Shown one piece after another: positions 57,401 through 64,000 of a DNA stretch of 64,000 nucleotides. The translations under genes and the position numbers were made by a program. Source of the DNA: Dermatophagoides farinae (lineage: Eukaryota > Arthropoda > Arachnida > Sarcoptiformes > Pyroglyphidae); NCBI RefSeq assembly GCF_024713945.1, contig NC_134683.1, positions 1,540,501-1,604,500 on the forward strand, given 5' to 3'. How positions within the stretch are numbered: the first letter of the stretch is position 1; every line of letters begins with the position of its first letter. The notes beneath the pieces were generated by a model. It saw only the letters and a list, made by a program, of their open reading frames with translations. It did not search any database and had not been told where the DNA came from.

Positions 57401-59499
57401 CCGGTACAATAGTTTTCCAGGAATTTTTCCATGGCTTCTTTGTCTTCATCCTCGATGTCCACATCCAGTGCCGGTTCCACCGATAACGATTGATCGTAGC
57501 TCAACAGTACATTCGTTCGATTGGTCACCCCAAAGACTACCCAACCCATTGTCGTACGTTTAGCGATAACGTCATGCATTACTCGTCGTTCATCTGGAAG
57601 CTGAATCTTGTTGATGTTGTCAAGTCCAATTAACATGTCAACCGGACGTTGTTCGTCTTGGAAATCAATACCTTGTTGTCGTAGCTGTTTTTGCACGTCG
57701 ATAGGAATACAATGAAACTGCAATTGGTCCAATTTATCGTTCAGTCGAAACCCGAGATTCTCGTGTTGTCCGCCCCACGTTGGCATCTCTATATGTACCA
57801 TTTGATGACCAGTGGCAGTTGGTTTAGCGTTGCTTAAGGTGTCCATGAAAATTGGTTCAGCTCTGGATGCAACAAGATTCCATTCGTGTGCCACCTTGGA
57901 AGAGATGAACGAGGTCCCGGCTCCATCGTCAAACACAACTCGTATTTTTCGTCCATTAATTGTGGTAGTCAATGTTTTATGAAGACTTCGGCCAGCTGGT
58001 ATCAATAACGTCGGTTGACTTGAGCTTTCTGAAGCTTCATTATTAGCGTTCGATGATGTTGGCATGGTTGGCGTTAACACACTTGGTTGATTATGTCGAA
58101 AACAAAACTGTGACGCATGTCTTCGCTGGCAGTGATTGCACTTCAGTATTTTTGGACACTCCCGGCCATTATGTCCACTTTCACCGCAACCAAAGCATAG
58201 TCGATTTGTAAACAAGAACTGCCGTCGGGCATCACCAGATAGTTTACATTCGTCAGTTTTATGATCACCATCTTGAAAGAAACACTTGTTGTTGGTTGTC
58301 ATCATCACATTGTTGATGGGACGTCTGATCATCGATCGAGGCTTATCAGCCGTCGTCCATGGATTTTCGTCGAGCCGGCCACTTATGGCTGCTTTTCTCG
58401 CCGCACCGCGTTCGAGAAATTCTTCTAGCTGTGCTAGTTTTATTTTGTGGTCACCATCGATTTGTTGTTGATATACATCATCTACCTTGTACAATATATA
58501 CGTCGTCATATTGTAATCTTCATGTAGCAGATTGGATGCGGCTAATGTATCACGAATTATTACCACTGTTTCCAGCCAGGTCGTCCAATCTTTGACGGTT
58601 GCTCTCTGTGACAAATGCGGTAACAATTTGATTTTATTTTTTAATGCTGGAATGATTTGATGTTCCGATGCGTAAAAATCATCGAGCTTTTTCAATGCAT
58701 CTTCAATGCCTGCTTCGTTACGAATTACTCTGTTCAACAAATACCGGTGATGATTAGGCAGCAGATCTTGGATTTCGGTTAACTTGTTTAATCGTCCTTG
58801 AATTTGTGGATTTTTGATGATATAATGTAGTATGTCATGTCGAAATTTATAATAGTCGATGGGATCGCCATTGAATTTTGCTAATTTTTTCTTTTCGATC
58901 TTGACTCTGAACTCATCGCCACGTTGTGCGGTGGTATAACTGTTGATGCTGCCCTGCGATCGATTGGATGATACTGATTGCTGTTCGATTTTTTCCTTCC
59001 ATTCGTATAGTTTCTCAAGCCAGTTGTTGTGATGGACATCCGAGAATGGAAATTTTCTTTCTGTATGCTTGATGAGTTCACATGCTTCTTCCAGATCTTT
59101 CCAATTTGGTGAAAACGACATTTCTTCTTCCATGGTCAAGACGGCGGATTGCAACTTTTCTACTGCTTTAGCGTAGCTGAACATTTGATCTACTTTCGAT
59201 TGATAGCTAAACAGCTGAGCTAAGGCGGCTTTATCCGGTGACTCTTCATTGATTAGTTCAGCTGCTAGTTCGTTGAATTCAATGTACAATACCTCGACAC
59301 CGCACAAATCTATTGGTTTTCGAAGTTTGAATACTTTTAATAACCACATGTCGATCTTCATTGTCATTGCGTTTACACGAGAATTGGTATTCATGTACTC
59401 GTCATCCACGATAGTGTCGTCGTTGCTGGTGTTGCCATTACTGTGATCAGTTTTGTTTGACGCGGTCTCTGTTGTCTTTTTTTGTTGTCCTTTGGCCAT
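54472..59499 (-). CDS. BEL/Pao Gag-Pol polyprotein
   Basis: A single 1675-residue frame with the BEL/Pao order. It begins with an acidic leader and a DUF1759 Gag domain (KKLAKFNGDPIDYYKFR). A zinc knuckle follows (CFGCGESGHNGRECP), then an A17-type aspartic protease (VVFDDGAGTSF). Next come a reverse transcriptase with YVDD and SDIKSAFHNI, and an RNase H (VFVDASQHAIGIASYL). The end holds a zinc-binding and DDE integrase (GVDIFEL, YSDNGTNFK, FFESLIKSMKKG) and the DUF5641 C-terminal domain with VQVGDEVLLVD. No envelope-like domain is present. It serves reverse transcription and integration of the element and is unrelated to the surrounding receptors. Composition is less AT-rich than neighbouring host genes. 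It looks whole. Confidence 0.95.
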   Translation of the reverse strand: MAKGQQKKTTETASNKTDHSNGNTSNDDTIVDDEYMNTNSRVNAMTMKIDMWLLKVFKLRKPIDLCGVEVLYIEFNELAAELINEESPDKAALAQLFSYQSKVDQMFSYAKAVEKLQSAVLTMEEEMSFSPNWKDLEEACELIKHTERKFPFSDVHHNNWLEKLYEWKEKIEQQSVSSNRSQGSINSYTTAQRGDEFRVKIEKKKLAKFNGDPIDYYKFRHDILHYIIKNPQIQGRLNKLTEIQDLLPNHHRYLLNRVIRNEAGIEDALKKLDDFYASEHQIIPALKNKIKLLPHLSQRATVKDWTTWLETVVIIRDTLAASNLLHEDYNMTTYILYKVDDVYQQQIDGDHKIKLAQLEEFLERGAARKAAISGRLDENPWTTADKPRSMIRRPINNVMMTTNNKCFFQDGDHKTDECKLSGDARRQFLFTNRLCFGCGESGHNGRECPKILKCNHCQRRHASQFCFRHNQPSVLTPTMPTSSNANNEASESSSQPTLLIPAGRSLHKTLTTTINGRKIRVVFDDGAGTSFISSKVAHEWNLVASRAEPIFMDTLSNAKPTATGHQMVHIEMPTWGGQHENLGFRLNDKLDQLQFHCIPIDVQKQLRQQGIDFQDEQRPVDMLIGLDNINKIQLPDERRVMHDVIAKRTTMGWVVFGVTNRTNVLLSYDQSLSVEPALDVDIEDEDKEAMEKFLENYCTGDSVKYDQQEKRYSVKLPFIPNVKVQPNFDAAKKQLWSMVKHMTNERRTGYQELIDDLVQNKIVEQVAINPDDGYHMPHFVVTRNDKNTTKMRIVFNASNGTQPLNKAIFKGVTAWYIIRSLLFFRLQTMAVISDIKSAFHNIAIQPEHKKFVKFLWIDNDENTVCYQFNRLPFGLSSSPFILYAVVMHHLKQYRSKYPQTVNAIINGLYVDDLIFSANNQREVEQIKCDSQMIFAEASMMLRKWRSSDKALNDRWGDGLAETKVLGVEWTEDDQMRVLIPEFTDGGNITKRALLKYHASIYDPFGFVLATTLKLKMMIHESWKLGYEWDDPLSPDLQKKARKIIHEIKELDQFSFPRRIFDKSVEEFDLMVFVDASQHAIGIASYLTNGQQLTLIYAKSKLIKPRKIVSAELLALSAGANTAKTLGDLVNARHIILFSDSMDNVKRLEEDMNKYPYPVAVHLFNIKSKISDIRHIRGEINPADAFTRGVTVDELKKLHRLNYHDIIELQDVVVGVGLTVNGSSEKYDISKFDLDSKRPYNQWIELVQQQSDDWKKSIDETMNELTILIKINQRRFLDDHFDKHIPTFCDDQGLVRCLTRLENSDLSYDEKYPIALPTCEFTLALMERTHENDEHGSVNYTLANFRMKYFTPRARQQFIKIKNRCSKCRQLRAKPLQVSLGNPPSTRLDRSHPFEHIGVDIFELKTDPKTIGMIFTCCVTRAVHFEVLENMTAECVCDAFQIFAALRRVPSTVYSDNGTNFKRLGNMFNEAYTVLKDNFQWRFNTPAAPFRGGFFESLIKSMKKGFYSIMWKKDIKPTMVRLVLYRIQSLMNARPLIHDNSTIVTPNHLMYGASSNGSLAPPRRGVQPSCLLKYWRGTQRLVDGAWKTYRDIYLKSLRNYHQNIKHYQYVQVGDEVLLVDKGLPVSLWTTGNIVETIPDARGVIRTYRVKAGDRIFERPAQRLAPLEAAFERREDM

Positions 59500-59546
59500 T
59501 GGTTGTCTTAGCTTCGAGCTGATGTTTTTTGGTGCTGATAACGAAA

Positions 59547-59996
59547 TGTAACAGAAAAAACGAAAACGAACTCAGAACAGGACTGTTTGTTTAAAAGAAA
59601 ACTTTATTGATGGAATAGAAAAGAACAAAATTGTAATAGATTAAAGTCAGTAATTGTGATATGAGTTGAAGAATAATTTATTGAAGGTTGATTGTTGACC
59701 AAAAAATTAAAACCAGAAGACGATTTTGGAAAACGTTGTTATTGATTCGATAGTATACGTGCGACGTGAGAAATGACCAGACCACTTTAAATCAATGGTG
59801 AATATCTGAAAAAACATGAAGACCAGAACATGAACACAAGAAAAATAAACTCAAGAAAACACAATACACAAACACGAGCATAATACTCACAAAACGATTC
59901 TAAAACTGCACCATCGTTTTTCTTGCGCTTTTATGTTGGCGTTTGTGTCAGCCGATGATGACAGTTCAAGCTCTGTCTTTCTCCGGCTGATGGACC
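59547..59996 (-). repeat. 5' LTR of the BEL/Pao element
   Basis: The right-hand repeat, which is the element's 5' LTR and should carry its promoter, directed leftward. The shared 433 bp look identical to the left LTR. It ends only 31 bp before the start of receptor R10. Confidence 0.85.
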
Positions 59997-60027
59997 AATT
60001 TAACTATTCAATTATAAATTTTACATA

Positions 60028-61369
60028 ATGCCTACAATTCAATCAAATCGAAATGTAATTTCATCATTTTTCTGGCAAAAATATACCAATGGATCACTTG
60101 TAGAAATGTTATTGAATGATTTTTTCTGGATGAAATGGTTTTTATTTCGATTGAATATATCATTAAATGATTATTATCATCATCGGATACGAAAAACATA
60201 TGAAACATTTAAACCAACCATATGGATTATACCGATTTCATGGTCATTTCTAATATTGACAATAATAATGTTTTTATGGCCATTGAATACACCATCAACC
60301 GAGCTTAAATTCTATGAACAAATTTTACGATTACAGAGTAGTGATTTGATAACATTTCAATTTTTCATCATTTGCATCATGGTTGAATTGGTATGTTTTT
60401 TTCATCTAGAAGAGATAATCAAATATCGTAGTAGATTTTTAGATTTTTTGATTATCGATCTGGCAAAATATGAACCAAAAATCAACATTGAAACACGACA
60501 ATTTATGATCAATTTTTATTTTATGGAAAAATTTATAACCATTTTCATTGCATTGAATTTAATCGTAATCGCAATGTGTGGTATGCCATATTTTTATTGG
60601 TGTATAATCGATTACTATCGAAATGATCAAATTATCATCAATGAATTTCTGTACCTTTTAATACATTCATTATTATGGTCAATTGAAACACTATATGTAG
60701 CCGGTTTTTTTCTCATTTCAGGTGGATCATTTTTATTCTGTTTGATTTATTTCAAAAAACGGATACAATTCTTATATAACATTCTGTTACCATTACAAAA
60801 TGATAAATCATCATATTTTAGTCAACAATTGTATTGGAATTATTTCCATAATGAATATACAATTCTTTATGATGAAATTTATAGACTAAATAAATCATTG
60901 AAAAATCTACTATTAGTAATTGATATTCTGTCAAAAACAGCAATAATAATTACATGTGTATTCTATAGTCAACAAATTCAAATAAAATTTATGAATACAT
61001 TGATCATATTGGCATCGATTTCAACATTTGCCGCTGCCAATATATTATATTCATTCATATCAATAATACCAACATATAATGATAAATGTTCACGATCCAT
61101 ATTACAATGGTTGGCTAGAATACAATATACCATACGATTGATGCAAAAACAACAAAATAAATTTCATACCTATTAATACACAATTATTGATGTGGCGTAA
61201 ATCATTAAAATCAAATTTGTTCGTACAAACAATGAACAATAATCGACTTGGATTTACATGTGGACATTTTTTCCATATAAATAGATATAAATTTTTTGAA
61301 TTATTATTATTGAATATACCATTGATTATTATGTTTTATAAACATGTTTCTTCCTATATTCATTATTGA
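60028..61369 (+). pseudogene. Array receptor R10, late frameshift, LTR at its promoter
   Basis: The first frame (60028-61176) starts MPTIQSNRNVISSFFW and carries the N-terminal landmarks FRLNISLNDYYHHRI and FKPTIW, then LSKTAIIITCVFYSQQ, IPTYNDKCSRS and QWLARIQ. It then ends at a stop just before the C-terminal block. That block is intact in the next frame (WRKSLKSNLFVQTM, then NNNRLGFTCGHFFHINRYK), up to 61369. A one-base change in the A-rich stretch around 61145-61160 explains this. CYMLGQLF of relatives is replaced by LYVAGFFLISG. The LTR element sits 31 bp upstream of the ATG, so the native promoter is separated or lost. It is probably a recent pseudogene, though a sequencing slip is possible. 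Confidence 0.7.
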
Positions 61370-61866
61370 TTGGCCATCAATCAATCAATGTATTTATTAT
61401 GTTGAGTAATTAAAATTTCAATTTTTTTTAATACCAATATTAGTATTGACTTTTTTCCCTTTTTTTTCTGTTCTTGGTTTGGCCCAAATTTTATTGTTTT
61501 ACAATTATGGTTTGTTTGATATATATCACCTAGGAAACATTCATTTGATTCTCTTGAATATATATGATGATTAAATTTCGAAAAGTTTTCGTTAATTAAT
61601 CACCACAAATTATCATTAAAATATGATGATGATGTAATATCGAGTAATGTTGAAATGGCAAAAACAAAAAAAAAATACATTCATCTAGCAAAAAAAAAGA
61701 GTTGTTCATTCATTTCTGAAACAAGAATCGAAATTATTTCAATAAAACAGTTACAACTGCCTAATCATTAGGCTTTTCAGATCATCATCATAAATGATAT
61801 TGATATTGAAAAAAATTGAAATTGAAACTTTTTTTTTTAGTTTTGAGAAACGACAAACCAACAAAC
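61370..61866. other. Spacer between R10 and R11, partly duplicated downstream
   Basis: 497 bp. The segment near 61526-61580 (CACCTAGGAAACATTCATTTGATTCTCTTGAATA) recurs, diverged, near 63236-63285 after R11. So the tandem unit includes 3' flanking DNA. No gene is seen. Confidence 0.6.
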
Positions 61867-63189
61867 ATGTCAATCATTCAAAATATTATCAAACGAAATT
61901 TGTGCTTATCATTGTTACGACAAAATGATAATGGATTAATTACACGAATATTTACTGAAGATCTGATGATGGTCAGATTGATAACATTTAGAATGAATTT
62001 TTCATTAATTGATTATCGTTATCATCGAATAACATTAAAATATAAAACATTCAAACCGGCAATGGTCATGACACCAATATCATGGATTATGATCACAATA
62101 TTTTTATCATTAATTTTTTGGCCAAATAATCGATTATTAATCACTGCGAAACATCATGAAGAAATGTTCAAAACACCAGCAATGGATTTATTATTTATTC
62201 AAATGGTCATTATGTACACTTTTTTAGAAATGTTATGGTCATTTTTCATGAATGAAGTATTGATGTATCGTTCACCATGGATAGATCTTTTAGCCATTGA
62301 TATACCGATACAAGAGAAAAAATTGGATAATAAAATGCGACAAAATTTAATCAATTTCATTATAATAATAAACTTCATGACAACAATATTGTTTTTGATC
62401 ATGATGATCATAATGTTTTACATTGGTATACTTATGAATTATTGGTACTTGCCATTTTATTTGGATAGCCGTTTAACATTGATACAATATATAACCGGTT
62501 TTCCATCAACATTTTTGTTTGCAATCGATGTTATTTATACGTTTGCTCAATTTGTTACATCAGCCAAATTGTTTCTATTCTATTTATTGTTTTTTTCGTG
62601 TCGAATTAAACAATTGTATCGCATTTCACGATCATTAATCAATAGATCATTTTATTCATACAATTTAGCTAAAAAAATATTCTGGCAACAATTTTTTCGT
62701 GAATACATTATTCTTTATTCACAAATGGTTCGTTTGAATCGATCAGTTAAAGTGATTTTAATGTTTATGGAAATAACGACAAAATCATTTGTAATGATTT
62801 GCTGTGTTTATTTCAGTAAACAATCTACAGTGACCGTTGTCAATAGTATATTTATATTGATGGCAATAATAACATATATTTTCACAAATTTTTCATATTC
62901 ACGTATAGCCCGTATACCTGAATACAATAAAAAATGTGTACAATATTTATTCCAATGGTTAGCACGATCACAATTTCACAATACAAAGGTGAATGTTTCA
63001 ATCAAACGAATGGTTGAACTACGGGCAATAATCAAATCAAATCTATTCGTACAGACAATGACCAATAATCAACTTGGTTTCACATGTGGCCATTTATTCT
63101 ACATAACTAAATACAAATATAATGAATTGATCTTGATGAATATACCATTAATATTGATGTTCTATAAACAAGTTTCAAATTTAGATTAG
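61867..63189 (+). CDS. Array receptor R11: divergent 7TM chemoreceptor
   Basis: 440 aa from the ATG at 61867 (MSIIQNIIKRNLCLSLLRQN), chosen because R9, R11 and R12 share this type of start. An in-frame ATG at 61816 would add 17 residues. Landmarks are FRMNFSLIDYRYHRI, FKTPAMDLLF, VLMYRSPWIDLLAIDIP, a degenerate LGQLF site (IYTFAQFVTSAK), TKSFVMICCVYFSKQ, RIARIPEYNKKC and NLFVQTMTNNQLGFTCGHLF. The last helix ends LILMFYKQV. Single exon, about seven helices. The final 240 bp are about 96% identical to R7, pointing to gene conversion. It is followed by R12 in the same orientation. Confidence 0.82.
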   Translation: MSIIQNIIKRNLCLSLLRQNDNGLITRIFTEDLMMVRLITFRMNFSLIDYRYHRITLKYKTFKPAMVMTPISWIMITIFLSLIFWPNNRLLITAKHHEEMFKTPAMDLLFIQMVIMYTFLEMLWSFFMNEVLMYRSPWIDLLAIDIPIQEKKLDNKMRQNLINFIIIINFMTTILFLIMMIIMFYIGILMNYWYLPFYLDSRLTLIQYITGFPSTFLFAIDVIYTFAQFVTSAKLFLFYLLFFSCRIKQLYRISRSLINRSFYSYNLAKKIFWQQFFREYIILYSQMVRLNRSVKVILMFMEITTKSFVMICCVYFSKQSTVTVVNSIFILMAIITYIFTNFSYSRIARIPEYNKKCVQYLFQWLARSQFHNTKVNVSIKRMVELRAIIKSNLFVQTMTNNQLGFTCGHLFYITKYKYNELILMNIPLILMFYKQVSNLD

Positions 63190-63610
63190 ATTAGGATTCA
63201 TTGCAAAAAAAAATAATTTCATTAAAAACATAAATCACCCAGGAAACGTTAATGATTCTTTTGAATACGGTGATTAAATTTTAATTTCAAGGCATACAAA
63301 CAAAACAATTTAATGTATTCACTACAGAAATGTTTTATTTTTGTTCGTTTATTCTTGAGACATGTATAAAACTTTTTGACAACAAACCAAAGAAAAATGT
63401 CATTAATATCAGTCGTTAAAATATCAAATGATTATTGTAGTTTTTTTTCAAACAAAAAAAAATTCATTATCACAATGAATAATCATTTGGCAAATTAATT
63501 AATTTTCTTGAATTTTGAAAAACTTATAAAAACTGAATAACTTAAATGTTCTGCTACAACTTGATTTCACACGCTGTCGTTTGTTTGACTTAAATAAAAG
63601 TATTTTAAAC
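63190..63610. other. Spacer and likely promoter of R12
   Basis: 421 bp. TTATAAAAAC at 63524-63533 lies about 85 bp upstream of the R12 ATG, like the TATA-type elements before R3 and R4. The region just before the ATG (AGTATTTTAAAC) is the segment also found inside the 5' end of R7. Confidence 0.5.
63524..63533 (+). promoter_or_regulatory. TATA-like element upstream of R12
   Basis: TTATAAAAAC, about 85 bp before the R12 start codon. Confidence 0.4.
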
Positions 63611-64000
63611 ATGTCTTTAATTCTCAAAATTACCAAGCGAAATCTAAGCTTATCATTGCCGCGGCAAAATTATAATGGATTAATCACAAGAATGTTCAAC
63701 GAAGAGTTGATGCTGACCATATTGTTGACATTCAGATTGAATTTTTCGCTATCTGATTACTACTTTCATCGATTATCAATCAATTTTAAGACATTCAAAC
63801 CGGCATTCGTCATAACAACAATTTCATGGCTAACTATTTCTTTTTTTTCATCATTGGTTTTCTGGCCAAATAATCAGTTATTTATCACTATAAAACATTA
63901 TGAAGAAATGTTTAAAACACCAGCATTGAATTTATTATTTAGCCAATTGGCTATCACGTATACGATCATGGAATATCCATCTTTCTTTTTAATGAAAGAA
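63611..64000 (+). CDS. Array receptor R12, cut by the window end
   Basis: The first 130 codons of another array member: start MSLILKITKRNLSLSLPRQN, then FRLNFSLSDYYFHRL, FKPAFVITTISW and KHYEEMFKTPALNLLF. It is the closest relative of the N-terminal half of R7 by eye, with long stretches nearly identical at DNA level. It shows that the array continues past the window. The frame is open to the last base. Confidence 0.8.
   Translation, partial: MSLILKITKRNLSLSLPRQNYNGLITRMFNEELMLTILLTFRLNFSLSDYYFHRLSINFKTFKPAFVITTISWLTISFFSSLVFWPNNQLFITIKHYEEMFKTPALNLLFSQLAITYTIMEYPSFFLMKE

Larger units (their letters stand above)
54024..59996 (-). mobile_element. BEL/Pao LTR retrotransposon, young, coding part whole
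   Basis: A 6-kb element in reverse orientation with LTRs at both ends and one long polyprotein frame between. Over 433 bp the two LTRs look identical by eye, so the copy is very recent. A purine-rich tract lies just inside the 3' LTR. I see no clean target-site duplication, and the outer boundaries look irregular (about two breaks), so the end positions are approximate. It lies between receptors R9 and R10, starting 2 bp after the R9 stop and ending 31 bp before the R10 start. The coding part looks whole. Confidence 0.9.

Noticed and set aside
54507-59446. Several short plus-strand frames inside the LTR element
   Set aside because: They are antisense to the continuous BEL/Pao polyprotein and have no features of their own.

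Overview
This looks like nuclear DNA of a small arthropod, most probably an astigmatid (dust-mite-type) mite. The DNA is very AT-rich and gene-dense in patches. Host introns are tiny (mostly 57-81 bp, one of 285 bp). There are many (CA)n, (CT)n, (GAT)n, (CAA)n and poly-A/T tracts. The proteins are animal: a class II ARF GTPase, a Spaetzle-like Toll ligand, a Delta9 acyl-CoA desaturase, an OMA1-like mitochondrial protein, a tetraspanin-like protein and insect-type 7TM chemoreceptors. The mite assignment is an inference from gene style. I see no rRNA, tRNA or CRISPR.

Layout. 0-6.3 kb: a small four-helix membrane protein, a solo BEL/Pao Gag-like gene, a two-exon secretory protein, and a gustatory receptor whose C-terminus still resembles the TYhhhhhQF signature. 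9-12.7 kb: two convergent membrane-protein genes, one with a 22-residue amphipathic repeat tail. 12.7-19.5 kb: a gene-poor, microsatellite-rich stretch. 19.5-27.4 kb: four genes of a divergent 7TM receptor family (two plus, two minus) with an ARF gene in their middle. 28.4-32.8 kb: a small three-exon gene, an OMA1-like gene lacking the catalytic Glu, and a tetraspan gene. 32.8-41 kb: a second gene-poor stretch. 41-45.6 kb: a small single-pass protein, spaetzle and a desaturase. 46-64 kb: a head-to-tail receptor array running off the window edge, interrupted by a young BEL/Pao LTR retrotransposon.

The receptor family is the main discovery candidate. There are 11 gene-length or window-truncated members, labelled R1-R7 and R9-R12. 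There is also a composite fragment (R8) and two further C-terminal relics. Full-length members are about 435-456 aa, without visible introns, with about seven membrane segments and a nearly invariant C-terminal block (NLFVQTMxNNRxGFTCGHLF, then a last helix ending in FYK). Architecture and C-terminal layout match the arthropod gustatory/odorant receptor superfamily, but the classical last-helix motif has been replaced. The array is actively evolving: chimeric 5' ends, homogenised 3' ends, duplicated intergenic segments, C-terminal relics, two members with a single frame break, and a retroelement with identical LTRs wedged between two receptors.
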